Notes under the pieces: generated by a model
The model's database searches: none
What the model was told of the DNA's origin: nothing
What the model saw: the letters and a program-made list of their open reading frames with translations, nothing else
From: Stenotrophomonas rhizophila
Lineage (GTDB): Bacteria; Pseudomonadota; Gammaproteobacteria; Xanthomonadales; Xanthomonadaceae
Assembly: GCF_000661955.1 (NCBI RefSeq)
Contig: NZ_CP007597.1
Span: 372,001 to 436,000, forward strand
Direction: 5' to 3'
DNA length: 64,000 bases
Program-made: the position numbers and the translations under genes
In this document: positions 36,310 through 46,381 of the stretch, in pieces
Layout: the number at the start of each line of letters is the position of its first letter
Numbering within the stretch: position 1 is the stretch's first letter

Positions 36310-39300
36310 ATGGATATCACCCTGAGCAGACCCTCGACCTGGACCGCGCTTCTTCTTCGCCGTGCGCCGCTCGCGCTGGGCACCGCGCTGTTGCTGGCCG
36401 CCGCGCCGGCCATCGCCCAGACGGCGCTGCCGCCCACCGCAGCGGATGCGATCCGCTGCCAGGACGACAGCTGCCGCAGCGACGACGGCCTGCTGCTGCG
36501 CATCGGCGATGACGATGACGCGGTGCTGCCGTTGCCGGGCCGCGTCGATCCACGCGCGGCCAACGCGGTACCGCTGGCACCGGCCACCACGCCGGATGTC
36601 GCCGCTCCCGGCGGCCAGTTCATGGCCGAACTGCCCAACGGCGGCGTGGTGTGGGCCACCGAAGATCCCACCATGGTGCCGCCGAGCCTGAGCGTGCAGG
36701 CGGCGGCCACGGTGCCGTTCGAAAACGGCCGGGTGATCCGCCCGCTGCGCTTCCACAGCTACAACAACTACGCCTCGTTCATCCAGAAACTGGAGGTGAC
36801 GCTGTACCGCGGCACCGACACCGACCTGGTCACCCCGCTGGCGCGGATCCCGTTGCCGGCCGATTACGTGGGCGACGCCGAATGGGATGGCACGCTGCCC
36901 GAACAGATCAAGCTGCGCACCGGCGATGACCTGATCTACGTGGCCCGTGCCTACGGTGCCGGTGGCGCGTTCGATGAAACGCGCATCCAGCGCATCCAGC
37001 TGGTGACCCCGGCCGACTTCGACCGCGGCCTGCAGGTCACCCGCGAGAACGTGCAGAAAACCCTGGGCCAGGCGCTCGACGGCGACAGCGCGCAGGACCT
37101 GCAGGTCAGCAACAGCATCTACGGACAAAGCACGCTGCGCCTGCAGAACATTCCCATCCACGGCTCACGCGTGCGCCTGTATGGGCGCAACCTGGAACCC
37201 AACAGCCGGGTGCGTATCAACGGCCAGGATTTCCCGGTGGACCTGGAGCAGAAGTTCGCCGCCGAGTTCCTCGAGCCGGTGGGCCAGCACCGCTATGACG
37301 TCAGCGTGGAAGCGCGCGATGCCCCCTCGGCGCAACGCCAGCTGGACGTGGACGTGACCGGTCGCTACCTGTTCCTGGTGGCCATTGCCGACGTGACGCT
37401 GTCCAAGAACAGCGCCAGTGGCAACGTGCAGCCGCTGGCCGCCGACGACCGCGACACCGACGGCTTCCTCAGCGACGGCCGGTTGGCGTTCTACCTGAAG
37501 GGCAAGATGCGCGGCAAGTACCTGGTGACGGCGCAGGCCGACACCCAGGACCGCGAACTCAAATACCTGTTCCGCGACTTCACCCAGGCCGATGCACAGG
37601 ACGTGTTCCGCCGCCTCGACCCGGACCTGTACTACCCGGTGTACGGCGACGATTCCACCACCTACCGCGACGTGGATACCCAGGGCCGCTTGTACCTGCG
37701 CGTGGACTGGGACCAGAGCCAGGCGCTGTGGGGCAACTACGCCACCGGCATCACCGGTACCGAGTACGGCCAGTACGTGCGCTCGCTGTACGGCGGCGCG
37801 TTGAACTGGCGCTCGCTGGAGGCCACGCCGCTGGGCGAGGCGCGGTCGCAGCTGAAGGTGTTCGGGTCCGAAGCGCAGTCGGCACCGGGGCATAGCGAAT
37901 TCCTCGGCACCGGCGGCAGCCTGTACTACCTGCGCCACACCGATGTGCTGCCCGGCTCGGAGCAGGTGGTGCTGGAAGTGCGCGACCGCACCACCGGGCG
38001 CACTGAAACCCGCGCCACCCTGCAGGAGGGCGTGGACTACGAGATCGACGACCTGCAGGGTCGCCTGATCCTGACCCGCCCGCTGGCCCAGCTCACCCGC
38101 GAGAACGTCCGCAGCATCACCCGTGACATGCCGCTGGACGGCTACGACCAGTTGCTGCTGGTGGACTACGAATACGTGCCGCTGGGCTTCAGCAGCGACG
38201 ACGTCACCTACGGTGCGCGCGGCCGCCAGTGGATCGGCGACCACGTGGCGATCGGGGGCACCTGGATCGACGAAAACCGCAGCGGCGAAAACTACAGCCT
38301 CAAGGGCGCCGACCTGACCCTGCAGGCCGGGCGCGGTACCTACCTGAAGGTGGAACAGACCCGCACCGATGCGACTGCCGCACCTGTGTTCTATTCGGAC
38401 AACGGCGGCCTGAGCTTCATCCGCCGCAACCCGTACGAAGGGCGGCGCTCGGGCACGGCCAGCGCGGTGGAAGCGCGCGCCAACCTGCGCGAGCTGGGCT
38501 GGACCGCGCAGGACTGGAGCGTGGGCGCGTGGTGGCGCGACGTGGATGCCGGATTCTCGGTGGCCCGCCAGGACACCGGCCAGCCGATCCAGGAATACGG
38601 CGCGGAGTTCCTGGGCTACCTCACCGACGACGTCAGCCTGTACGGCCGCCACACCCGCACCGAGCAGGGCGAGCTGGCCCTGGAGCAGAGCCAGCTCACC
38701 GCCGAGTGGCGGCTGGGCAACGACGGCCAGCTCACCGGCGAACTGCGCCGCGTACGCGAAGAACAGGCACTGCAGGACGTGTCGGCGATGCTGGCGGCAA
38801 TCGGTTACCGGCAGCGCTTCGGGTCGTCGTGGGAGCTGTACGGCACCGGCCAGGTGACCCTGGACGATGACGGCGGCGCGTACGAGAAGAACGACCTGCT
38901 CACCCTGGGCGCGCGCTACCTGTTCGGCGACCGCAGCAGCGTGGGCGCCGAAGTCAGCGGCGGCAGCCGCGGCAACGGGGCCAAGGTGGATGCCGAGTAC
39001 CGCATGGCGCCGGACCACAGCCTGTACGGCAGTTACAGCTACAGCACCGACCGCACCGGCACCGACCCGTTGTTCGACACCGGCCTGCAGAGCGGCTGGA
39101 CGCTGGGCCAGCGCTGGCGCCTGAGCAACCAGGTGAACGTGTACAACGAAAGCCAGTACCTCAAGGACCGTCGCCAGGACAGCGCCGGGCTGGTGCACAC
39201 CTTCGGCATGGACTTCTATCCCGCGCAGGGCTGGAACCTGGGCTTCACCGTGATGGACGGCGAACTGGATTCCACCGTGGGCCGCATCGACCGCCGCGCG

Positions 39301-40008
39301 TACAGCGTCAGCGGCGGCCGCACCGACGCGGTGGCGCAGTGGAACAGCAAGCTGGAGTACCGCCGTGACAGCGGTGCCGAGCAGCGCGAGCAGTGGGTGA
39401 CCACCAACCGCCTGCTGTACAAGCTCAACGAAGACTGGCGCTTTGCGCTGCGCGCCAACTACGCCGACACCGACGACCGGATCAACCCGGTGGCCGATGC
39501 CAAGTTGGTGGAAACCAACATGGGCTTTGCCTGGCGCCCGCACGACGCTACCGGGTGGGCCGGCTTCGGCAAGTTCACCTATCTCTACGACGTGGCCTCG
39601 CTGGGCCAGGAAGGCGGCAACCTCTACGACCAGCGCTCGCAGGTGCTGTCGGTGGAGGGCATCCGCCAGTTGGGCGCGCGCTGGGAAGTGGCGGCCAAAC
39701 TCGCCTCACGCTGGGGCGACTACCGCACCGGCCGCGGCGAAGGCGCCTGGCTGGACAGCCGCGCCGACTTCGCCGCGCTGCAGCTGCGCTACCGCCTGTT
39801 CGAGAAGTGGGAAGGGCTGGCCGAGCACCGCTGGCTGAAGGTACGCGACGGCGGCGTCCGCAAGGGCTGGCTGCTGGGCGTGGATCGCCGGGTGGGCGAG
39901 AACTTCAAGGTCGGGGTGGGCTACAACTTCACCGAGTTCAGCGACGACATGACCGAGCTGAAGTATGACCAGAAGGGGTTCTTCTTGAATATGGCGGGGT
40001 ATTACTAG
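36310..40008 (+). CDS. predicted outer-membrane beta-barrel partner of the giant repeat protein
   Basis: A 1232-aa exported protein. ATG at 36310 is preferred over an in-frame TTG at 36304 because GGAGGG (36295-36300) is nine bases away. It begins 2 bp after the preceding stop, so the two genes are surely co-transcribed. The signal peptide covers residues about 1-37 (AAAPAIAQ). Residues about 60-340 look like soluble beta domains (VRLYGRNLEPNSRVRING). From about 450 the sequence alternates polar/hydrophobic with many Tyr/Trp/Arg strands (LYYPVYGDDSTTYRD, RLYLRVDWDQ, LYGSYSYSTDR) and ends in FFLNMAGYY, consistent with a large outer-membrane barrel. There is no TonB plug. A role in display or anchoring of the upstream fibre is inferred from operon position. 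Confidence 0.85.
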   Translation: MDITLSRPSTWTALLLRRAPLALGTALLLAAAPAIAQTALPPTAADAIRCQDDSCRSDDGLLLRIGDDDDAVLPLPGRVDPRAANAVPLAPATTPDVAAPGGQFMAELPNGGVVWATEDPTMVPPSLSVQAAATVPFENGRVIRPLRFHSYNNYASFIQKLEVTLYRGTDTDLVTPLARIPLPADYVGDAEWDGTLPEQIKLRTGDDLIYVARAYGAGGAFDETRIQRIQLVTPADFDRGLQVTRENVQKTLGQALDGDSAQDLQVSNSIYGQSTLRLQNIPIHGSRVRLYGRNLEPNSRVRINGQDFPVDLEQKFAAEFLEPVGQHRYDVSVEARDAPSAQRQLDVDVTGRYLFLVAIADVTLSKNSASGNVQPLAADDRDTDGFLSDGRLAFYLKGKMRGKYLVTAQADTQDRELKYLFRDFTQADAQDVFRRLDPDLYYPVYGDDSTTYRDVDTQGRLYLRVDWDQSQALWGNYATGITGTEYGQYVRSLYGGALNWRSLEATPLGEARSQLKVFGSEAQSAPGHSEFLGTGGSLYYLRHTDVLPGSEQVVLEVRDRTTGRTETRATLQEGVDYEIDDLQGRLILTRPLAQLTRENVRSITRDMPLDGYDQLLLVDYEYVPLGFSSDDVTYGARGRQWIGDHVAIGGTWIDENRSGENYSLKGADLTLQAGRGTYLKVEQTRTDATAAPVFYSDNGGLSFIRRNPYEGRRSGTASAVEARANLRELGWTAQDWSVGAWWRDVDAGFSVARQDTGQPIQEYGAEFLGYLTDDVSLYGRHTRTEQGELALEQSQLTAEWRLGNDGQLTGELRRVREEQALQDVSAMLAAIGYRQRFGSSWELYGTGQVTLDDDGGAYEKNDLLTLGARYLFGDRSSVGAEVSGGSRGNGAKVDAEYRMAPDHSLYGSYSYSTDRTGTDPLFDTGLQSGWTLGQRWRLSNQVNVYNESQYLKDRRQDSAGLVHTFGMDFYPAQGWNLGFTVMDGELDSTVGRIDRRAYSVSGGRTDAVAQWNSKLEYRRDSGAEQREQWVTTNRLLYKLNEDWRFALRANYADTDDRINPVADAKLVETNMGFAWRPHDATGWAGFGKFTYLYDVASLGQEGGNLYDQRSQVLSVEGIRQLGARWEVAAKLASRWGDYRTGRGEGAWLDSRADFAALQLRYRLFEKWEGLAEHRWLKVRDGGVRKGWLLGVDRRVGENFKVGVGYNFTEFSDDMTELKYDQKGFFLNMAGYY

Positions 40009-40027
40009 GCTTCGTCATTGTCTGGCC

Positions 40028-40046
40028 TGCCACGCATGGCGTGGCA
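40028..40046. repeat. palindrome after the barrel gene
   Basis: TGCCACGC-ATG-GCGTGGCA is a perfect 8-bp stem with a 3-base loop, 20 bp after the barrel gene stop. It lacks a T-run, so it is more likely a SMAG-type element or mRNA-stabilising hairpin than an intrinsic terminator. Confidence 0.7.
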
Positions 40047-40090
40047 CTACCGGAGATGGCGGCTTCGGCGGTCGGCTCCGGCCGTCGCTC

Positions 40091-40113
40091 GTAGAGCCGG
40101 GCTCTGCCCGGCT
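40091..40113. repeat. SMAG-like GTAG palindrome
   Basis: Same element as the two copies at 12613-12672: GTAGAGCCGGGC, TCT, GCCCGGCT. It lies in the 419-bp gap (40009-40427) between the barrel gene and rpoH. The rest of that gap holds an AT-rich tract (about 40262-40330) and the rpoH promoter region, and no gene. Confidence 0.85.
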
Positions 40114-40383
40114 GGGGGCCACCGACCCACTCTGTTGCGTGCGGTGCCGCTGGCCGCGCCGCGTCCCTTGCTCGCCGGGCTGAATGCCTGCCAACACTTT
40201 TCGGCTGAATGGGGTGGGGGAACCCGGTCGTTCAGCGGAAATCGACGCTCCGTGGGCGCATTTATCTAGACAAGCTATTGATTTTAATGATGTTTGACCT
40301 ATTTTTTGACCCTCTCGCCACTGTCATCATTTCGCGGTACGTTATCCGGGTAATCAGTGCCATCGTTGCATGAACAGAACGCT

Positions 40384-40411
40384 GGAACTTCTTTCCCCTT
40401 TAGCAGTCCAA
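40384..40411 (+). promoter_or_regulatory. putative sigma-E-type promoter of rpoH
   Basis: GGAACTT (40384-40390), a 15-bp spacer and GTCCAA (40406-40411) match the RpoE consensus GGAACTT-N15/16-GTCTAA with one mismatch. The expected start of transcription (about 40418) is only 10-19 bases before the rpoH start codons. Control of rpoH by RpoE is known in E. coli and reported for Xanthomonas. Confidence 0.72.
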
Positions 40412-40426
40412 GTTTCAGACTGCTAA
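40400..40426 (+). promoter_or_regulatory. inverted repeat abutting the rpoH start
   Basis: TTAGCAGTC (40400-40408) and GACTGCTAA (40418-40426) are perfect 9-bp reverse complements with a 9-base loop. The left arm contains the -10 of the sigma-E-type promoter and the right arm ends two bases before the ATG at 40428. It could be an operator, or an RNA hairpin on transcripts from promoters further upstream. Confidence 0.6.
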
Positions 40427-40427
40427 G

Positions 40428-41312
<885 letters not shown>

Positions 41313-41337
41313 TGCGGGGCGGCGTTGAGGTGATGAA

Positions 41338-41365
41338 AGGCCCGGCACTGCCGGGCTTTTTCTTT
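41338..41365 (+). terminator. intrinsic terminator of rpoH
   Basis: AGGCCCGGCA, CT, GCCGGGCTTTTTCTTTT: a GC-rich stem followed by a T-run, 25 bp after the rpoH stop. Confidence 0.92.
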
Positions 41366-41390
41366 TCCGGAAGCGTCGGTCCTGTAACGC

Positions 41391-41415
41391 AACGGCCCGG
41401 CAATGCCGGGCCGCT
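41391..41415 (-). terminator. hairpin after purD, probable terminator
   Basis: GGCCCGGCA/TGCCGGGCC is a perfect 9-bp stem with two loop bases, about 40 bp after the purD stop on the minus strand. Its T-run is poor (TTGCGTT on the minus strand), so strength is uncertain. Confidence 0.6.
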
Positions 41416-41455
41416 GACGTCATACGCTCCACGCCATGCGCGGATCCGTGCGCCC

Positions 41456-42739
41456 TTACATCTCCCGCGCGATTGCCCGCCAGCCGATGTCGGTGCGGTG
41501 GAACTCGTTGTCCCAGGTCACCTTCGCCACGCCGGCATACGCGTTGGCCTGCGCCTCGCCCACGCTGTCGCCCAGCGCCGCCACGCACAGCACCCGGCCG
41601 CCCGCGCTCACCACCTGGCCCTGCGCGTCCAGCGCGGTGCCTGCATGGAACACCTTGGCCGTGGCCGGCACCGTGTCCAGGCCGTGGATCACATCGCCGC
41701 TGATCGGCGTTTCCGGGTAGGGCGCCGCCGCCATCACCACGCCCAGCGACGGGCGCGGATCCCACTGCGCCTGGACCTCGTGCAGGCGTGCGTCGATGGC
41801 CGCCTGTACCAGCTCGACCAGGTCCGACTGCAGGCGCAGCATCACCGGCTGCGTTTCCGGGTCGCCAAAGCGCACGTTGAACTCGATCACCTTCGGCGCG
41901 CCGTTGGCATCGATCATCAGCCCGGCATAGAGGAAACCGGTGAACGGAATGCCGTCGGCGATCATGCCCTGCACGGTCGGGTTGACCACCTCGCGCATCA
42001 CCCGGGCATGCACCGCGTCGGTGACCACCGGGGCCGGCGAGTACGCGCCCATGCCGCCGGTGTTCGGGCCGGTGTCGCCGTCGCCCACGCGCTTGTGGTC
42101 CTGCGAGGTCGCCATCGGCAGCGCGGTGGTGCCGTCCACCATGGAAATGAAACTGGCTTCTTCGCCGTCGAGGAACTCCTCGATCACCACGCGCGCGCCG
42201 GCGTCGCCGAACGCATTGCCCGACAGCATGTCGCGCACCGCGTCTTCGGCCTCGGCCAGGGTCATCGCCACGATCACGCCCTTGCCCGCGGCCAAGCCGT
42301 CGGCCTTGACCACGATCGGTGCGCCCTTCTCACGGATGTAGGCCAGCGCCGGCTCGATCTCGGTGTGCACGGCATAGAACGCGGTCGGGATGTTGTGGCG
42401 GGCCAGGAAGTCCTTGGCGTACGCCTTGCTGCCTTCCAGCTGCGCGGCGGCGGCGGTCGGCCCGAAGATGCGCTGCCCGGCGGCGCGGAAACGGTCCACC
42501 ACGCCGGCCACCAGCGGCACTTCCGGGCCGACCACGGTCAGGCCGATGCCTTCGGCGGCCACCAGGGCCAGCAGCCCGTCCAGGTCGGTGACCTTGACCG
42601 GCACGTTGCGGCACTTGGCCTCGGTCGCGGTACCGGCGTTGCCGGGGGCCACGATCACTTCCTCCACCGTCGCGGACTGGGCCAGTTTCCAGGCCAGGGC
42701 GTGTTCACGGCCGCCGGCGCCGATGACCAGGATCTTCAA
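41456..42739 (-). CDS. purD: phosphoribosylamine-glycine ligase
   Basis: A 427-aa ATP-grasp enzyme that joins glycine to phosphoribosylamine, step two of de novo purine synthesis. The N-terminus KILVIGAGGREHALAWKL is diagnostic, and the DGDTGPNTGGMGAYSP loop and FNVRFGDPETQ metal-binding segment are present. There is no ATG at the homologous position; the start is TTG (42737-42739), read as Met, giving the usual length. It is the last gene of a minus-strand unit purH, two lipoproteins, purD, with a 103-bp gap before it. Confidence 0.97.
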   Translation of the reverse strand: MKILVIGAGGREHALAWKLAQSATVEEVIVAPGNAGTATEAKCRNVPVKVTDLDGLLALVAAEGIGLTVVGPEVPLVAGVVDRFRAAGQRIFGPTAAAAQLEGSKAYAKDFLARHNIPTAFYAVHTEIEPALAYIREKGAPIVVKADGLAAGKGVIVAMTLAEAEDAVRDMLSGNAFGDAGARVVIEEFLDGEEASFISMVDGTTALPMATSQDHKRVGDGDTGPNTGGMGAYSPAPVVTDAVHARVMREVVNPTVQGMIADGIPFTGFLYAGLMIDANGAPKVIEFNVRFGDPETQPVMLRLQSDLVELVQAAIDARLHEVQAQWDPRPSLGVVMAAAPYPETPISGDVIHGLDTVPATAKVFHAGTALDAQGQVVSAGGRVLCVAALGDSVGEAQANAYAGVAKVTWDNEFHRTDIGWRAIAREM

Positions 42740-42842
42740 TGCAGTTCTCGCGTGTGGGGGCAGGCCCGCGATTTTACGCGGTGTCGGCCGGGCCTGCATG
42801 GGCGCGGCCGGGCGCCGGTCCACCCAGTGCAACGGCGCCCGG

Positions 42843-43745
42843 TTACTCGGCGCAGTCCGCGCGCTGCAGTTCCGGCGGCACCGCGTAGCGGCGGGCGACC
42901 GGATCGAACGCCACCAGGTCGTAGCTGTGCGCCGGCCCGGCGCAGTCCTGCCCACGGCTGCGGACGGTCAGTGGCCAGTACCCGTCCACCGCGTCGGCGG
43001 TGCCCACGGCAATGCTGAAGTCCACATTGAACGGGGTGTCATCGCAGCCCTTGCCCGCGTCGCCGCAGGGCCGGGCAGCGCTGTTGTCGATGTGCTCACG
43101 CAGCAGCGCCACTTCGCGCAGGCGGCTGGCGTGCACGGCCACATAGCTGCGCGAGGCGAGGGTGACGCCCCGCTGGATCTCGCCATGGGTGATCCGGAAC
43201 GCATGGCGCTGTGGACCAAGCGGCTCCACCTGGACCGTGCCCGGCGCGCCCCTGCGACCGTACTGGCCCTGCAGGCGCTGGGCGATGACCAGCAGCGGCG
43301 TTTCGCTGGTGCCAACGGCTGGACCATCGCGCAGCACGTACAGATCCAGCCGGCCCGGTTCCACGCTGGCGGCGTCGTCCAGCGTCTGGCAGACCGCCAG
43401 CAGCGTCTGCACATGCCCATCGGTATCGCGCGTGTCACGGGCACACACGCTGCGCGTGACCGGGCGCTGCGCCTCCACCTCGGTGTCGTCCCACTGGTCC
43501 TGCCACGGCGCGTCCAGCCGGGCGTTGTCGCCATAGCGCGCATGCAGGAAGCCCAGCAGGCGCTGATCGGCGGTGCCGCTCACCTGCAGGGTGTCTTCCA
43601 CCTGCGCGGTGCTATCGAGCACACGGCGCGGTTTGCCTGGCTCGGAAGCGGGCGTGGCATCGCCGCACCCGGCGAGCAGGACGAGCAGTGCGGAGGCCAG
43701 CGCGAACGGGCGCAGGCGGTGCACTGCACGGCCCGCGCGCCCCAT
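42843..43745 (-). CDS. lipoprotein of unknown function, paralogue 1
   Basis: A 300-aa predicted lipoprotein: signal peptide with lipobox LLAGC (about residues 23-27). It overlaps the stop of the preceding gene (TGATG). It shares with the next protein FLxxRYG near the start, LLAVC, GTVQ, HIDNS followed by Cys, FNxDF and a C-terminal Cys-Ala/Glu end, so the two are paralogues from a tandem duplication. The conserved cysteines suggest disulfides in the periplasm. No known domain was recognised. Retention between two purine genes suggests co-expression rather than a metabolic role. Confidence 0.85.
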   Translation of the reverse strand: MGRAGRAVHRLRPFALASALLVLLAGCGDATPASEPGKPRRVLDSTAQVEDTLQVSGTADQRLLGFLHARYGDNARLDAPWQDQWDDTEVEAQRPVTRSVCARDTRDTDGHVQTLLAVCQTLDDAASVEPGRLDLYVLRDGPAVGTSETPLLVIAQRLQGQYGRRGAPGTVQVEPLGPQRHAFRITHGEIQRGVTLASRSYVAVHASRLREVALLREHIDNSAARPCGDAGKGCDDTPFNVDFSIAVGTADAVDGYWPLTVRSRGQDCAGPAHSYDLVAFDPVARRYAVPPELQRADCAE

Positions 43746-44602
43746 CACTCGCACCCTTCGCGGTTCAATACATCGGGGAAAGCATAGGTCCAGGTCTTCG
43801 CATCCAGGGTGAAGCGATGCTCGCGGCGCACCGGGGTGCGGCCACAGCTCATCCCGGTTTCCTCGATCACCAGCGGCCACTGCCGTGCGGCCGGGTCGCG
43901 GGTGTCGAAGGTCAGGGCGAAATCGAGGTTGAACAGACGGGCCTGGCAGTCCGGCTCGGCGTCGGCATCGTCGCAGTCGTAGGCACTGCTGTTGTCGATG
44001 TGGCTGCGCACGCCACCGGCCTCCACCAGCCCGTTCGGGCCGGGCAGCACCAGCGTCTGGGTAATCAGCGAATAGCCTTGGCCAAACCAGCCGTGCTCGA
44101 TGCGGAACCCGTAGAAGTCGCTGCCGGCGCGGATGATCTGCACCGTGCCGGGCTGGCCCTGGCTGCCGAAGTTCTGGCCGGTCAATTCGGCGGCCACGGC
44201 GAAACGGTCGGCCTCGGGGCGCAGTACGAAGAAGTCGATCGCGCCCGGGTCCGGGTGCGCGCCGTCCAGCGGCCAGCCGCATACAGCCAGCAGCTGCTGC
44301 CAGCTGTCGCCGTTCACTACCGGTTGTTCGGCGCAGACGCGCCAGTCGGTGGGGCGGGTGTCGCCATCCTGGCTCCAGCTGCCACGCCAGGTGCCGCCCA
44401 GTTTTGCGGTCTTGCCGTAGCGTTCGGTCAGAAAGGCCTGCAGCCGCGCGGTGCGGCTGACGTGGGCCACCGGTGCGGCGGGCGTCTGCGCCGCAACGGG
44501 AGCGGCCGGGGCCGCCGGTTCACTGGCCGGGGTGCAACCGGCCAGCGCAGCCGCACTGGCAATGGCCAGGGCGGCGAGGGTTTTCATGGGCTGCGGGGAC
44601 AT
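43745..44602 (-). CDS. lipoprotein of unknown function, paralogue 2
   Basis: A 285-aa predicted lipoprotein with lipobox ALAGC (cysteine at residue 23). ATG 44602 is chosen because a GGAG lies eight bases upstream; an internal ATG at 44587 (MKTLAALAIA) is the alternative and gives a more typical signal peptide. Conserved blocks with its paralogue are FLTERYGKTA, LLAVCGWPLDG, GTVQIIRAG, RSHIDNSSAYDC, FNLDFAL and the terminal EGCE. It starts 17 bp after purH ends, so it belongs to the same transcript. No function could be assigned. Confidence 0.85.
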   Translation of the reverse strand: MSPQPMKTLAALAIASAAALAGCTPASEPAAPAAPVAAQTPAAPVAHVSRTARLQAFLTERYGKTAKLGGTWRGSWSQDGDTRPTDWRVCAEQPVVNGDSWQQLLAVCGWPLDGAHPDPGAIDFFVLRPEADRFAVAAELTGQNFGSQGQPGTVQIIRAGSDFYGFRIEHGWFGQGYSLITQTLVLPGPNGLVEAGGVRSHIDNSSAYDCDDADAEPDCQARLFNLDFALTFDTRDPAARQWPLVIEETGMSCGRTPVRREHRFTLDAKTWTYAFPDVLNREGCE

Positions 44603-44619
44603 CCGTGTCGCTCCAGGGG

Positions 44620-46203
44620 TCAGTGGCGGAAGTGACGGACGCCGGTGAACACCATGGCCAGGCCGTGTTCGTTGGCGGCGGCGATCACTTCGTTGTCGCG
44701 CATCGAGCCGCCCGGCTGGATCACCGCCTTGATGCCGGCCGCAGCGGCGGCATCGATGCCATCGCGGAACGGGAAGAACGCATCGGAGGCCATCACCGAG
44801 CCTTCCACCACCAGGTTCGCGTCGGCCGCCTTGATGCCGGCGATGCGCGCCGAGTACACCCGGCTCATCTGGCCGGCGCCCACGCCGATGGTGCGGTTGT
44901 CCTTGGCATATACGATGGCGTTGGACTTCACGAACTTGGCTACCTTCCAGGCGAACAGCAGGTCGGCAAACTGCTTGTCGGTGGGGGCCAGCGTGCTCAC
45001 CACGGTCAGTTCGTCGCGCGCCATGCCACGGTTGTCCGCGCTCTGGATCAGCAGGCCCGAGCCCACGCGCTTGGTGTCGTAGTTGTTGCGGCCCTGCCCG
45101 TGCGGAATGCGCAGCACGCGCACGTTGGCCTTCTTCTGCGCGTATTCCAGCGCGGCCGGTTCGTAGTCCGGGGCGATCAGCACTTCAACGAACTGGCGGT
45201 CCAGGATCACCTTGGCGGTGGCGGCATCCAGCGGCTGGTTGAAGGCGATGATGCCGCCAAAGGCGCTGGTCGGGTCGGTCGCGTAGGCCAACTCGTAGGC
45301 ATCGCCGTTGCCGGCACCCACGGCCACGCCGCACGGGTTGGCATGCTTGACGATCACGCAGGCCGGCGCGTCGAACTGGCGCACGCATTCCCACGCCGCA
45401 TCGGCGTCAGCCAGGTTGTTGTAGCTCAGCTCCTTGCCCTGCAGCTGCTGGAAGGTGGCCAGCGTGCCCGGCACCGGGTACAGGTCGCGGTAGAACGCGC
45501 CGCTCTGGTGCGGGTTCTCGCCGTAGCGAAGGTCCATCACCTTCACGAAGCTGGAGTTCATCTGCGCCGGGAATTCGCTGCGCACCGGCACCGCCGCATC
45601 GCGGGCGGCAACGGCCGACAGGTAGTTGCTGATCGCCGCGTCGTACTGGGCCACGCGGTTGAACGCGGCCACCGAGAAGGCAAAGCGCTTGGCGGCCGAC
45701 AGCTTGCCGTCGTTGGCGTCCAGTTCGGCCAGCAGCTCGGCGTACTGCGACGGGTCGGTGGCCACGGCCACGCGCGCGAAGTTCTTCGCGGCCGAGCGCA
45801 GCATCGCCGGGCCGCCGATGTCGATGTTCTCCACTGCATCGTCCAGCGTGCAGTCGGCCTTGGCGGTGACCGACTCGAACGGGTACAGGTTCAGCACCAG
45901 CAGGTCGATCGCGCCGATGCCGTGTTCGGCCATCACCGCGTCATCCAGCCCGGCACGGCCGAGCAGGCCGCCGTGCACCATCGGATGCAGGGTTTTGACC
46001 CGGCCGTCCATCATTTCCGGGAAGCCGGTGACGTCGGCCACGTCCTTGACGGCCAGGCCCGCCTCGCGGATCGCCTTGGCGGTGCCGCCGGTGGACAGCA
46101 GCTCCACGTTGCGCGCCGCCAGGGCGCGGGCCAGGTCGATCAGACCGGTTTTGTCGGAGACGGACAGGAGGGCCCGACGAACGGGCAACAGATCAGCAGT
46201 CAT
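44620..46203 (-). CDS. purH: bifunctional AICAR formyltransferase / IMP cyclohydrolase
   Basis: A 527-aa enzyme for the last two steps of IMP synthesis. ATG at 46203. The N-terminal MGS-like cyclohydrolase has [37 protein letters not shown] and [11 protein letters not shown]; the C-terminal transformylase has [43 protein letters not shown] and the terminal [28 protein letters not shown] block ending RHFRH. It is first in the purH-lipoproteins-purD unit. In many gammaproteobacteria it directly follows fis; here the TPR gene and the six-gene ynb-like operon lie between. Confidence 0.98.
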   Translation of the reverse strand: MTADLLPVRRALLSVSDKTGLIDLARALAARNVELLSTGGTAKAIREAGLAVKDVADVTGFPEMMDGRVKTLHPMVHGGLLGRAGLDDAVMAEHGIGAIDLLVLNLYPFESVTAKADCTLDDAVENIDIGGPAMLRSAAKNFARVAVATDPSQYAELLAELDANDGKLSAAKRFAFSVAAFNRVAQYDAAISNYLSAVAARDAAVPVRSEFPAQMNSSFVKVMDLRYGENPHQSGAFYRDLYPVPGTLATFQQLQGKELSYNNLADADAAWECVRQFDAPACVIVKHANPCGVAVGAGNGDAYELAYATDPTSAFGGIIAFNQPLDAATAKVILDRQFVEVLIAPDYEPAALEYAQKKANVRVLRIPHGQGRNNYDTKRVGSGLLIQSADNRGMARDELTVVSTLAPTDKQFADLLFAWKVAKFVKSNAIVYAKDNRTIGVGAGQMSRVYSARIAGIKAADANLVVEGSVMASDAFFPFRDGIDAAAAAGIKAVIQPGGSMRDNEVIAAANEHGLAMVFTGVRHFRH

Positions 46204-46381
46204 GGGGACAGGGCAATCGGCAGCGGAGCGGGGCCAATATTGTAGGCGGTGGGGGCCGGTGGCGGGCGCCGCCCGGCCGATATTGCCCCCGGCAGCCGCA
46301 TCCGGCACACCGCCCGGCCCCCGCAGGCCGGCGGCGCTGGGGTAGGCTGCGCGCTCTGCCAGGGATTTGCAGGTCCAGAAC

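Noticed and set aside
40262..40330. AT-rich tract upstream of rpoH as a sign of horizontal transfer.
   Set aside because: It is short and lies in a promoter region, where AT-rich sequence is expected; no mobile element ends were found.
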